Assembly (NCBI RefSeq): GCF_030818255.1
Contig: NZ_JAUTAG010000001.1
Coordinates: forward strand, 1,674,001-1,738,000
Source: Microbacterium sp. SORGH_AS_0969
Lineage (GTDB): Bacteria; Actinomycetota; Actinomycetes; Actinomycetales; Microbacteriaceae
DNA length: 64,000 nt
Direction of reading: 5' to 3'
Shown here piece by piece: positions 19,238 through 30,572 of this stretch (position 1 is the first letter of the stretch; the number at the start of each line of letters is the position of its first letter). The translations under genes and the position numbers were made by a program. Below the pieces are notes generated by a model. The model made no database searches, was not told the DNA's origin, and saw nothing but the letters and a program-made list of their open reading frames with translations.

Positions 19238-20620
19238 ATGCCGACCATTCGCAGCATCGATCCCACGACGGGGCACGAACTGGCAGCATTCGACGAGGAC
19301 GACGCCGACGTCGTCGAGCGCAAGCTCGCCGCAGCCCGTGCGGCGGTTCCGCTGCTGGCCGCAGCGGGGTGGGCGCGCCGCGCGGATTTCATGAACGTCG
19401 CGGCCGACCTGCTGGAGGCCGACCTCGAGAGCGTCGCCCGGCTCATCACCGACGAGATGGGCAAGCCCCTCGCGCAGTCTCGCGCGGAGGTGGGCAAGTC
19501 CGCCTACGCGATGCGGTACTACGCCGAGCACGCCGAGGAATTCCTCACCGGGCGTAGCCTCGACGCACCCTCCGCTGTGGGGGCCACGCGTGCGGGTACG
19601 CGGTTCGACCCCCTCGGCGTGGTGCTGGCTGTCATGCCGTGGAACTATCCCATCTGGCAGGTCGTGCGCTTCGCTGCACCCGCGCTGATGGCGGGCAATG
19701 CCGGCATCCTGAAGCACGCCTCCAATGTTCCTCAGGCGGCGCTTTATCTGGGCGATCTGTTCACTCGGGCGGGGTTCCCCCCGGGATCGTTCTCGACCCT
19801 CTTGATCAACTCCTCACGGGTCGCAGCCGTCATCCGCGATCCTCGGGTCGCGGCCGTCACCCTGACGGGGTCGGAGAACGCGGGACGCTCGATCGCGGCG
19901 ACGGCCGGCGACGTGCTCAAGAAGGCCGTCCTCGAGCTCGGGGGCTCCGATCCCTTCGTCGTCATGCCCTCGGCCGATCTCGATGCCGCCGCTGACACCG
20001 CGGTCCGTGCCCGCACCAGCAACAACGGCCAGGCGTGCATCAACGCGAAGCGCTTCATCGTGCACACCGACGTCTACGAGGCGTTCGTCCACAGGTTCGC
20101 TGAGCGGATGGCGGCACTACGCGTCGGCGATCCGCATGAGGAGACCACGGATATCGGACCCCTGGCGACCTCGTCGGGTCGCGACGATATCGTCGGTCTC
20201 GTCGAAGACGCCCGGTCGAAGGGCGCGGAGATCATCGTGGGCGGCTCTGTCGACCCCGAGATCGAGGGGTGGTTCTACCCGCCGACCGTGATCGCGGGAG
20301 TCACCCCGCAGATGCGGCTGTTCACCGAAGAGGCGTTCGGCCCGGTGGCCAGCGTCTACGAGGCCACGTCGCTGGACCATGCGCTCGCGATCGCCAATGG
20401 GCTCGATTACGGGCTGGGCTCGGCCTTCTGGAGCACGGACGAGCACGAGATCGAGCGGGCGATCGAGGGGATCGAGTCGGGCGCGGTGTTCGTCAACGGC
20501 ATGACGATCTCGTACCCCGAACTCCCCTTCGGCGGCATCAAGCGGTCAGGGTATGGGCGTGAGCTCTCGCTCGAGGGGATCCGCGAGTTCTGCAACCTGA
20601 AGACCGTCTGGGTCGCCTGA
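19238..20620 (+). CDS. NAD(P)-dependent aldehyde dehydrogenase (succinate-semialdehyde type)
   Basis: A 460-residue ALDH. The general-base Glu lies in LELGGSDPF, the nucleophilic Cys in NNGQACINAKRF, and the cofactor region in MPWNYPIWQ. The size and QACINAKR motif resemble the GabD1/Sad-like group that oxidises succinate semialdehyde and related semialdehydes. AAGGAAG precedes the ATG. It is the third gene of the E1-E2-ALDH unit. In an aminophenol-type pathway it could oxidise a muconic-type semialdehyde, which is an inference. Confidence 0.9.
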   Translation: MPTIRSIDPTTGHELAAFDEDDADVVERKLAAARAAVPLLAAAGWARRADFMNVAADLLEADLESVARLITDEMGKPLAQSRAEVGKSAYAMRYYAEHAEEFLTGRSLDAPSAVGATRAGTRFDPLGVVLAVMPWNYPIWQVVRFAAPALMAGNAGILKHASNVPQAALYLGDLFTRAGFPPGSFSTLLINSSRVAAVIRDPRVAAVTLTGSENAGRSIAATAGDVLKKAVLELGGSDPFVVMPSADLDAAADTAVRARTSNNGQACINAKRFIVHTDVYEAFVHRFAERMAALRVGDPHEETTDIGPLATSSGRDDIVGLVEDARSKGAEIIVGGSVDPEIEGWFYPPTVIAGVTPQMRLFTEEAFGPVASVYEATSLDHALAIANGLDYGLGSAFWSTDEHEIERAIEGIESGAVFVNGMTISYPELPFGGIKRSGYGRELSLEGIREFCNLKTVWVA

Positions 20621-20973
20621 GTCTCGCCGTGGCGCGGTGAGCTGCGTCGCGACGACTCGCCATGGGTGTCGACGGGACCTTCGAGCGCAAAGGGGAGCAC
20701 GACTCCTCTCGCTCGGAGGTCCTCGTCGTTCTTGCCGGAGGCCAGCGGGTCGCGCCGCTCCCGGACGCGCGTGGCGACCGTACAGCGGGTGCGCCCCGGG
20801 TCGCGTCGAGGTCGTGCTCTGCCCGTGGCAGCCGCGCGATGCGCCGCGGTGCCGCGTCGACGCTTCGTGCGCGGCCGGCGGCCTCGACGTGCCTCAGCGG
20901 TCGGGCATCCGGGCAGACCGAAGCCCCCGGGCGACGCCAGAGGCGACGACCGGGGGCTTCGGCAGACCAGTGC
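20621..20973. other. Intergenic region between convergent genes
   Basis: 353 bases of GC-rich DNA between the aldehyde dehydrogenase and the second oxygenase. Apart from the stem-loop at 20918-20962 I see no gene with a ribosome-binding site, no operator and no repeat. It could be the remains of a decayed gene, but no domain is readable. Confidence 0.5.
20918..20962. terminator. Strong bidirectional stem-loop
   Basis: CCGAAGCCCCCGG (20918-20930) pairs perfectly with CCGGGGGCTTCGG (20950-20962) around a 19-base loop. It separates the rightward ALDH unit from the leftward oxygenase gene. Confidence 0.75.
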
Positions 20974-22218
20974 TCAGAAGGGCTGCACGGGATCCTCGAC
21001 GCCGAAGAGCACCTTGCCGTAGACCTCGGCACCGATTTCGGGGTGCACGAGGGCGTGGCGGCTCGCGGTCTCGCTGTTACGCCAGAAGCGCTGGAGCGGG
21101 TTGATCTCGGCGAAGCTGAAGGCGCCGGTGATGCTGAGGCACCGGTTGATGGCCTTGCGAGACAGGGCAGCCGCCTGACCGTTGTCCATACGAGCACGGG
21201 CACGCTCTGCGATCGTCATCGGACGACGGTCACGTGCGGCCGCGTCGATCGCGGCGGCGGTGCGGACGGCGAGGAAGTACGCCTGATCCGCCTCCGACTG
21301 GGCCTTCGCCAGCTCGATCTGGTGCACGACGGAGTTCTTGGCGTGCTGGTAGACCGAGTACGTGACGGCCTTCTCGCCCGAGGCGATCGTCAGGTCGATC
21401 GCGCCGCGGGCCATGCCGATCTGCACCGAGCTCAGAATGATCTCGGCGACCGGTACGAACGAGGCGTGGTAGTTGTCTTCTTCGGCCCACACGCGCGGGT
21501 ACTGCTCGGCGGCGAAGTTGCCGATGGGCTCGATGCGGTGGTCCGGAATGAAGACGTTCTCGACGACGAGGGTGTTCGAGCCGGTCCCGCGCATGCCCAC
21601 GGTGTGCCAGGTGTCACGGATCGTCGCGTCGGACTTGGGGATGAGCACGAGCGAGTTGACGGGCAGGCCGTTCTCATCGGTGTCGGTACGCACCGGCACG
21701 ATCGACCAGTCGGCGTAAAGGGAACCAGTGGAGTATCCCCACTCGCCCGACACGCGGATGCCACCCTCGACACGCTCGAACTTCTTCGTCGAGTTCGCCT
21801 GCATGAAGGGGCCGCCGGGCGAGAGCACCGCCGACACGAGGGAACGGGGGTTCGCCCCGAACACATCCTCCTGCGCCTGTTCGGAGAAGAGGGTGGCGAA
21901 CCATGTCGAGGAGTTCAGCAGCGCCGACACCCAGCCCGTGGCGCCGTCGGCACGGCCGATCTCGGAGACGGCGTCGATGAATGTGCGGAAGTTCGCGCCG
22001 TACCCGCCCCACCGCTCGGGGATCGAGATGTGAAGGAGGCCGGCATCCTTCATCGCCTCGATGACCTCGTCGGCGACGCGACGGTTCTTCTCTCCCTGCT
22101 CCGCGTATTCGCGGATGAGAGGCTGCATCGCTCGCGCCTTCGCGACGATGTCATAATCAGGCCCGGGAGCGCCGAAAAATGCGTCCATGGTCTGCGCTTC
22201 TTTCAGTGAGGTGCTCAC
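20974..22218 (-). CDS. Second group D flavin-dependent monooxygenase of the cluster
   Basis: A 414-residue acyl-CoA-dehydrogenase-fold oxygenase, clearly paralogous to the protein at 11885-13087: both share the SDQAQ/SEQAQ-D-V-x-G segment, the G-W-x-YxTGS beta region and the C-terminal FWRN/IWRD motif. I start it at the GTG at 22218 because AGGAGA lies six bases upstream; the later ATG (MDAFFGAP) lacks such a site. It is a single-gene unit with a LacI-type operator 46 bases upstream. It has no reductase beside it and may share the one at 11271. It probably hydroxylates an aromatic intermediate. Confidence 0.85.
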   Translation of the reverse strand: MSTSLKEAQTMDAFFGAPGPDYDIVAKARAMQPLIREYAEQGEKNRRVADEVIEAMKDAGLLHISIPERWGGYGANFRTFIDAVSEIGRADGATGWVSALLNSSTWFATLFSEQAQEDVFGANPRSLVSAVLSPGGPFMQANSTKKFERVEGGIRVSGEWGYSTGSLYADWSIVPVRTDTDENGLPVNSLVLIPKSDATIRDTWHTVGMRGTGSNTLVVENVFIPDHRIEPIGNFAAEQYPRVWAEEDNYHASFVPVAEIILSSVQIGMARGAIDLTIASGEKAVTYSVYQHAKNSVVHQIELAKAQSEADQAYFLAVRTAAAIDAAARDRRPMTIAERARARMDNGQAAALSRKAINRCLSITGAFSFAEINPLQRFWRNSETASRHALVHPEIGAEVYGKVLFGVEDPVQPF

Positions 22219-22263
22219 TATCACTCTCCTAACGAGGATGCGTCGACGTAGGTGTCGCGCTTG

Positions 22264-22277
22264 TGCAAACGATTGCT
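22264..22277. promoter_or_regulatory. LacI-type operator upstream of the second oxygenase
   Basis: TGCAAACGATTGCT, identical over 14 bases to the site at 14145-14158. It lies just downstream of the predicted promoter at 22288-22318 and 46 bases before the gene start. Confidence 0.8.
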
Positions 22278-22287
22278 GTGCACTGAT

Positions 22288-22318
22288 GTTATAGCGATCA
22301 TCGTTACTTCGGTGTTTC
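22288..22318 (-). promoter_or_regulatory. Predicted promoter of the second oxygenase
   Basis: On the minus strand GAAACA (22313-22318) and TATAAC (22288-22293) are 19 bases apart and precede the operator. The arrangement repeats that of the lactonase promoter. Confidence 0.5.
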
Positions 22319-22384
22319 GAATTCTGGACTTTTTTGGCAGCCCGTCGCCCCCTCACCCGATTCGATCCATCAGAGCCGTCGCTC

Positions 22385-22412
22385 TTGCGTTCTCGTCCAC
22401 ACCTGCTACAGT
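22385..22412 (+). promoter_or_regulatory. Probable promoter of the second beta-glucoside operon
   Basis: TTGCGT (22385-22390) and TACAGT (22407-22412) are 16 bases apart, about 33 bases before the antiterminator element. The call rests on position and consensus only. Confidence 0.4.
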
Positions 22413-22444
22413 CGCGTTCGTGCGCCGACGGGGCGCACCCGGTT

Positions 22445-22474
22445 GGGATTGTTACGGATACACCGGCAAGACCC
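22445..22474 (+). promoter_or_regulatory. Second BglG/LicT-type antiterminator site (RAT)
   Basis: GGGATTGTTACGGATACACC followed by GGCAAGACCC preserves the GGATTGTTAC and GGCAAGACC-type halves of RAT. The loop sequence differs from that at 3691, which may allow a different antiterminator to tell the two leaders apart. The 3' part overlaps the terminator arm. Confidence 0.88.
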
Positions 22475-22526
22475 AAGCTCGATGAGTCGCTTCGCGGCTC
22501 GTATAGAGCTTGGGTCTCTTTTTTTT
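22470..22526 (+). terminator. Leader terminator paired with the second RAT
   Basis: GACCCAAGCTC (22470-22480) pairs perfectly with GAGCTTGGGTC (22506-22516), followed by a T-rich run of about ten bases. The left arm shares bases with the RAT. Confidence 0.9.
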
Positions 22527-22575
22527 GCCCTTCGGGCGGCTGCAAAACCGTCCGCCGAAGATTCGAGGAAGAGTC

Positions 22576-26004
<3,429 letters not shown>

Positions 26005-26014
26005 GCCGAAGCGC

Positions 26015-26043
26015 CCGGGCCGGGGTGTCCCCTCGGCCCGGGT
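26015..26043 (+). terminator. Stem-loop between GH1 and antiterminator genes
   Basis: CCCGGGCCG pairs with CGGCCCGGG around a short loop. There is no T-run, so it may be an attenuator or mRNA-stability element rather than a full stop. Confidence 0.5.
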
Positions 26044-26070
26044 TCCCGACAGACCGCGGAGTCATTCACC

Positions 26071-26907
26071 ATGCAGGTTGTGCGCGTCTTCAACAACTCG
26101 GTCGTCCTGGCGGTGGACCGCCGCGGGATCGAGCAGATCCTGATGGGTCGCGGCGTGGGGTTCCACGTGCGGGCGGGTTCCACCGTGGACATGCGTCTCG
26201 TCGAGAAGCGGTTCACCCCGGGGCCCTCCGCCAGCGTCGAGCGCATCGTCGCCCTGCTGCGGGACATCCCCTCCAAACACCTCGCTCTCGCCGACGAGGT
26301 GTTGCGCGTGGCGCGCGGCATCCTGGGCAAAGGTATCGGCGGGCACGTCCTGCTGCCCCTGGCCGACCACATCTCCTTCGCTTTGCGACGCGTTGCAGAG
26401 GGCACCACGCCGATCGACTACCCGTTGCGGTGGGAGGTGCGACAGCTGTATCCCGCAGAGGCGGCGGTGGGAAAGCGTGCGCTCGACATCATCGAGCATC
26501 GAACTGGTATGCGATTGCCCGACCAGGAAGCCATCCCCCTCGCGCTGCACTTCGTCAACGCGCAATTGGGCGACGCCGATGTGAAGGCGGCCCTGCAGAT
26601 GACACAGGTGCTGAGCCAGACCCTCGACATCGTCCAGAGCACCTTCGGTCTCGCGATCGACGAGGAGTCTGCGCCGGTCGCGAGGTTCGTCACTCACCTG
26701 CGTTTTCTGTTCGCGCGCGAACAGTCAGGGCGCATCGTCGCGGGGGACGGCGACGATTCCCTTCTCGAGGCGTTGCGGGCCTCGCGTCCCGACGCGTACG
26801 CAGCGGCGCAGCGCATCGCTGATCTCTTCGCCGCTCGGTTCGATCGAGCGCTTTCGACCGACGAGGTGCTCTACCTCACACTCCACGTCAGCCGTCTGAC
26901 CATGTGA
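26071..26907 (+). CDS. licT: LicT/BglG-family transcription antiterminator
   Basis: A 278-residue protein with an N-terminal CAT RNA-binding domain (about 1-55: VFNNSVVLAVD, MGRGVGF) and two PTS-regulation domains. All four regulatory histidines are present: His100 and His160 in PRD1, His209 and His272 in PRD2. Such proteins bind the RAT hairpin, block the terminator and allow transcription when the cognate sugar is being transported. It lies at the end of the second bgl operon and probably acts on the leader at 22445, possibly also on the one at 3691, whose operon has no antiterminator gene of its own. Confidence 0.92.
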   Translation: MQVVRVFNNSVVLAVDRRGIEQILMGRGVGFHVRAGSTVDMRLVEKRFTPGPSASVERIVALLRDIPSKHLALADEVLRVARGILGKGIGGHVLLPLADHISFALRRVAEGTTPIDYPLRWEVRQLYPAEAAVGKRALDIIEHRTGMRLPDQEAIPLALHFVNAQLGDADVKAALQMTQVLSQTLDIVQSTFGLAIDEESAPVARFVTHLRFLFAREQSGRIVAGDGDDSLLEALRASRPDAYAAAQRIADLFAARFDRALSTDEVLYLTLHVSRLTM

Positions 26908-26931
26908 CCGTGACCGTGACCGTGACCGTGG
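26904..26931. repeat. Short tandem repeat of GTGACC
   Basis: The hexamer GTGACC is repeated about four and a half times, beginning at the stop codon of licT. Such a tract could vary in length by slippage. Confidence 0.7.
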
Positions 26932-26971
26932 CGTGTTCGGGCGTCGGAACGGTGGCGGTGGCGGTGTCGGA

Positions 26972-27388
26972 TCAGAACTCGCGCAGGCGACCGCCCGACC
27001 ACCCGAACCACTTGTCGATGGCCACCCGCACGGTGACGAGCGGGTCTTCACGGGCCGGGTAGTCGGTGCCGAGGTAGTGGCGGGCGAGGCGGTCGATTCC
27101 GGCGAAGCCCTCGTCGGGCTCGATCGAGACGACGTGGCCCTGCAGCGACAGGTGGCTGCCGAAGTCGTCGGCGGCGAAGGCGGTCAGGGCGACGTGGCCG
27201 TTCTCGCGCAGGTGCTTCAGACGGGCGCGGTCGGTGTTCATGCAGAACATGAGGTGTCCGTCGTCGTCGAGGAGGTACCACGTCGCCACCGAGACGGGCT
27301 GCCCCTTCTTGTTCACGGTCGCCATCACGGCGGGGTTGGGCTTGCGCAGGAACTCGAGCGCAGCCTCGGGCAGAGGGGATTCCGGCAT
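26972..27388 (-). CDS. PPOX-class (pyridoxamine-phosphate-oxidase-like) flavin/F420-binding protein
   Basis: A 138-residue split beta-barrel protein. Marks are AVMATVNKKGQPVSVATWY at about 20-38, MNTDRARLKHLREN and a C-terminal KWFGWSG. Families of this type bind FMN, F420 or heme and reduce small molecules; actinobacteria contain many F420-dependent ones. It is the third gene of the leftward operon NAD(P)-binding protein, two-domain VOC protein, PPOX protein, opposite a MarR regulator. Function beyond redox is not readable. Confidence 0.82.
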   Translation of the reverse strand: MPESPLPEAALEFLRKPNPAVMATVNKKGQPVSVATWYLLDDDGHLMFCMNTDRARLKHLRENGHVALTAFAADDFGSHLSLQGHVVSIEPDEGFAGIDRLARHYLGTDYPAREDPLVTVRVAIDKWFGWSGGRLREF

Positions 27389-27414
27389 GTGTTTCGCCTT
27401 TTGTTATGGGTCGG

Positions 27415-28329
27415 TCAGCGGGAGAGGGCTTCGTCGACGGAGTCGTCGGGGAGGGCCACCGTGACGGAAGTGTTCCACGGGTCGGTGAGGGTGACGGCGC
27501 GACCGTCCGCGGCGAAGGGGATGGCCTTCTCTCTCAGTCGCGCGACGAGCGCCTCGAGCTCGGTCGGGGTGGGCACGGTGATCGACACGTCGCCGAGCCC
27601 GAGGCTCGCCGCGCGGGGGCCGGCACCGGCACTGCGCCAGGTGTTCATGGCGACGTGGTGGTGGTATCCGCCCGCCGAGGCGAAGATCGCACCGGGGATG
27701 TCGGACTGCGTCGTTTCGAATCCGAGCGCGTCGACGTAGAACGCCCGCGCCCGGTCGACGTCGCCGACCTGGAGGTGCACGTGCCCGACGCGTCCCGCGC
27801 GGGCGGGTGTGGCATCCCCCTGCGACGGTGGCAGGTGGCGACGCAGATAGTCGTTCGGATCCAGGTACTCCGTCGTCATCCAGATCGCGCGTCCGAAGCG
27901 GCCCCACTGCGAACGGTCGCGGTCGATGTACAGCTCGACATCGTTGCCCTCGGGGTCGGTGAAGTAGAACGCCTCGCTGACGTGATGGTCGCTCGACCCG
28001 GCGAACCTGCTTCGCGGATGCTGCGCGGCGCGATAGACGGCGGATGCCAAGGAGCCCGGGTCGTCGAAGAGCAGCGCGGTGTGGAACAGGCCCGCCTCGC
28101 CGGGGCGCGCGACCGGGAGATCGGGGGTGTGGACGAGGCGGACGAGGGGGGTGTCGGCCCGCCCGAGCACGCGGTGCACCTCGCGACCGCGGGCACGCTC
28201 CTGCAGCGGCTCCATCGAGAAGGCCGAGGAGTAGTACTGCGACATCATCTCGAGGTCGGCGACGCGCAGGGTCACAGCCCCCATCGTCGTGTCGGGGTGA
28301 AGGATGCGGTCGTCGGTGGCGATGGTCAC
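27415..28329 (-). CDS. Two-domain VOC protein, CatE/MhqO-like
   Basis: A 304-residue protein with two VOC modules (about 15-160 and 175-295), like catechol-2,3-dioxygenase-type proteins of quinone-stress regulons. Residues in metal positions are His in LFHTALL and Glu in DVELYIDR in the first module, and His in VGHVHLQV and YHHHVA in the second. Neither module shows a full His-His-Glu set by eye, so activity is uncertain. It lies between two redox-type genes under the MarR-controlled divergent promoter, which suggests a role in handling quinones or catechols. Confidence 0.82.
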   Translation of the reverse strand: MTIATDDRILHPDTTMGAVTLRVADLEMMSQYYSSAFSMEPLQERARGREVHRVLGRADTPLVRLVHTPDLPVARPGEAGLFHTALLFDDPGSLASAVYRAAQHPRSRFAGSSDHHVSEAFYFTDPEGNDVELYIDRDRSQWGRFGRAIWMTTEYLDPNDYLRRHLPPSQGDATPARAGRVGHVHLQVGDVDRARAFYVDALGFETTQSDIPGAIFASAGGYHHHVAMNTWRSAGAGPRAASLGLGDVSITVPTPTELEALVARLREKAIPFAADGRAVTLTDPWNTSVTVALPDDSVDEALSR

Positions 28330-28360
28330 GAGGAACCTCCGGTGCTCGGGCGTCTCGGGG

Positions 28361-28939
28361 TCAGCGGATGACGGCGAAGCCGGCGTTCCAGCCGACCTTC
28401 TCGCTCACGGCGAGGGTGAGCTGCAGGAAGCCGATCGCCTCGAGTTCGCGGGCGCGGCTGAGGGAGCCGGCGTCGAGGGCGGCGACTCCGCCGGCGGTGA
28501 CGGCCGAGATGAGCACGTTCTTGGCGGCGTCGTCGTCTCCGGCGACGAGGACGGTGGTCGCCACCCCGCCCAGCTGCGCCGCCGAGAGGGTCGCGGCGAA
28601 GTTCGTGTTGAAGGCCTTGACCACGGAGCTGTCGGGCAGCTTCGCCTGGAGCTCTGCCGCGGCGGAACTGTCGGCGGGGACCAGGAGCGAGTCGAAGGTC
28701 TCGAAGTTCAGGGGGTTGCTGATGTCGACGACGACCTTGCCGGCGAGTCGGTCGCCCACGGTCGAGAGGATCTCCGCGATGGCGCCGTAGGGGACGGCCA
28801 GGATCACGGCGTCGGTGTCGATCGCCGCTGTCGCGAGCTTGTCGTGGCTGACGTGCACGACGTCGTTACCGCCCGCGGCGAGCACTCCTCCGATCGCGCT
28901 GCCCATGTTGCCGGTTCCGATGATGGTGAAGCTCGACAT
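28361..28939 (-). CDS. NAD(P)-binding oxidoreductase, F420-NADP reductase-like
   Basis: A 192-residue Rossmann protein with the motif GTGNMGSAIGG at residues 8-18 and the VVDISNPL segment typical of F420:NADP oxidoreductase-like and Npd-type proteins. It lacks a separate C-terminal catalytic domain. AGAGGA lies eight bases before the ATG. It is first in a three-gene operon with VOC and PPOX proteins and divergent from a MarR regulator, with two operator-like boxes between. A role in supplying reduced cofactor to the PPOX protein is possible. Confidence 0.85.
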   Translation of the reverse strand: MSSFTIIGTGNMGSAIGGVLAAGGNDVVHVSHDKLATAAIDTDAVILAVPYGAIAEILSTVGDRLAGKVVVDISNPLNFETFDSLLVPADSSAAAELQAKLPDSSVVKAFNTNFAATLSAAQLGGVATTVLVAGDDDAAKNVLISAVTAGGVAALDAGSLSRARELEAIGFLQLTLAVSEKVGWNAGFAVIR

Positions 28940-28986
28940 CTCGTCTGTCCTCTCTGCCGGGGGCCCTCGGTCGACGGCCCGGTTTG

Positions 28987-29026
28987 TTGTACCTGCAACT
29001 ATACGACATGTACTTGTAGGTGCAAC
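28987..29026. promoter_or_regulatory. Probable MarR operator pair
   Basis: TTGTACCTGCAAC (28987-28999) and TTGTAGGTGCAAC (29014-29026) differ by two bases. Each is a near-palindrome, and their spacing is 27 bases. They sit in the divergent promoter between the redox operon and the MarR gene, so both are probably repressed from here. Confidence 0.7.
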
Positions 29027-29045
29027 CAAAGATAGGATCGAAGGT

Positions 29046-29624
29046 ATGCACGCTTTGAGCCACGAGGAACGCGTCGCGATCGCGCGGCTGCGGGCACTGC
29101 TCGAGCTCCTGCCCACCGCGCTCGATCGTCACCTCGTCGACGCGGGCGTGACCGCGTTCGAGTTCTCGCTCCTCGAGGCGCTCGCCGAGGCCGACGGCAA
29201 CCGGATGCGGCTCACCGCCCTCGCGGCCCGTACCAACGCCACGCTGCCGCGGCTCTCGCGCGTGGTCAGCGGGCTCGCCCAGAAGGGGCTCGTGCACAAG
29301 GCCGCGTGCGAGGAAGACGGTCGCGCCACGAATGCGCTCCTCACCGACGAGGGGGCGCGCGTGTACGCCCGCAGTCGGCCGGGCTTCGACGCGGCCGTGC
29401 GCGAAATGATCCTCGACGCGCTCGAGCCCGGCGGAGTGAAACGGCTGGCCGACATCTCGTACGCCATCCTGGGCAGGCTCGACCCCGATCGTCGGATGGC
29501 GGTGACCGCCGAGGCGGACGTGTGCGCCGCCGACCCGGCCGACGCGGAGGGGTGCCCGGCCGACCCCGCGGGCGAGCAGAGCGCCGGAGGCGCGCAGGCG
29601 TGCCCGGCGGATCCCGCGGCGTAG
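29046..29624 (+). CDS. MarR-family regulator with a Cys/Pro/Ala tail
   Basis: A 192-residue protein. The winged helix spans about 30-110 (FEFSLLEALAEADGNRMRL, LPRLSRVVSGLAQKGLV, EEDGRATNALLT). After about residue 155 the chain adds a low-complexity tail with three related repeats containing ADPA and a Cys each (CAADPADAEG, CPADPAGE, CPADPAA), absent from ordinary MarR proteins. Cys residues in MarR proteins can sense oxidants or quinones, but their position in a disordered tail is unusual. It is divergent from the NAD(P)/VOC/PPOX operon and probably represses it through the boxes at 28987. Confidence 0.85.
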   Translation: MHALSHEERVAIARLRALLELLPTALDRHLVDAGVTAFEFSLLEALAEADGNRMRLTALAARTNATLPRLSRVVSGLAQKGLVHKAACEEDGRATNALLTDEGARVYARSRPGFDAAVREMILDALEPGGVKRLADISYAILGRLDPDRRMAVTAEADVCAADPADAEGCPADPAGEQSAGGAQACPADPAA

Positions 29625-29639
29625 CCGGTCGCTCGCGGG

Positions 29640-30545
29640 CTACGCGGACGCGACGGGACGGGTCGTGTCGTCGGGACGCCCCATGCTCGTGGCGAGTCGC
29701 TCGATGTGCACCGTGAGGTACAGCACCTCTTCGTCGGTCAGGGTCGACCCGGTCGCCGCGAGCACGTAGGCCTTCACGCCCTCGGCGATGCCGAAGGCGC
29801 GGGGGTAGCGGTGCTTCGCGAACTCGAAGAACGACGAGTCGCCGCTGGTGAGCATCGCCCGGTTCACGAGTCGCTGCAGCAGGAACCGCACGTGCAGGAT
29901 GAATCGCGCGTAGTCGGGGCTCTCGGTGTCGAGAACGACTCCGAAGCCCGTCTCGACCGTGCGGACGACGTGCTGCACGCGGCGGAACAGCAGCGCCGCG
30001 GTGCCGTTGGGCTCGTCGCGCGTGGCGTTGAGCAGGTGCATCGTGAGGAACACGCCCTCCTCGGGCGGAAGCTCACGATCGAGGGATGCCGCGATCGAGG
30101 CCGCCATGCGCTCCGCGGCGCGCGACTCGTCGGGGTGGAGGATCCGCAGCTCGGGCATCGAGGTGCCGGGGATGCGGATGCCCTGGTCGAGGCGTTCGAT
30201 GACGTAGTTCACGTGATCGATCACGGCGAGCGGCAGACGCCGCCCGAGGTCGCGCCCGAGGTCGCGCTCGGCCTGGTCGACGGCGTGCAGGACCGCCTCG
30301 ACGAGCGCGTACGGGGCGTCGGTGAGGAGCTTCTGCGCGTGCGCGGTGTCGCTGCCCTGCTCGAGAACGAACGTCTTCTCGACCTTGGCGGGGTCGATGC
30401 GCCCGTCGTGCTTGAGCTGGAAGCCGATGCCCCGCCCCATCAGCACGCGCTCGCGACCGTCGGCGTCGATCGCCACGACGACGTTGTTGTTCAGAAGCTT
30501 CTGGACGCCGCCGGGCGGGAGGGAGACGTCACCGGCACCGGGCAT
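29640..30545 (-). CDS. Orphan BglG/LicT-family antiterminator
   Basis: A 301-residue protein with a CAT domain (about 15-70: LLNNNVVVAID, MGRGIGFQL) and two PRDs. The four regulatory His are His111, His170, His218 and His280. It is not joined to a PTS operon: the neighbours are a MarR gene and rlmN. It may act on the RAT at 3691, whose operon lacks an antiterminator, or on a distant PTS operon. No ribosome-binding site is evident before the ATG at 30545, so leaderless translation is possible. Compared with LicT, it has a longer N-terminus of about 13 residues. Confidence 0.88.
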   Translation of the reverse strand: MPGAGDVSLPPGGVQKLLNNNVVVAIDADGRERVLMGRGIGFQLKHDGRIDPAKVEKTFVLEQGSDTAHAQKLLTDAPYALVEAVLHAVDQAERDLGRDLGRRLPLAVIDHVNYVIERLDQGIRIPGTSMPELRILHPDESRAAERMAASIAASLDRELPPEEGVFLTMHLLNATRDEPNGTAALLFRRVQHVVRTVETGFGVVLDTESPDYARFILHVRFLLQRLVNRAMLTSGDSSFFEFAKHRYPRAFGIAEGVKAYVLAATGSTLTDEEVLYLTVHIERLATSMGRPDDTTRPVASA

Positions 30546-30572
30546 GGGATGAAGTTTAGGGCGGTGGCGTCG

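Noticed and set aside
20621..20973. Possible small gene on either strand in the gap
   Set aside because: Open frames exist because of high GC, but none has a ribosome-binding site, a sensible length or a recognisable motif.
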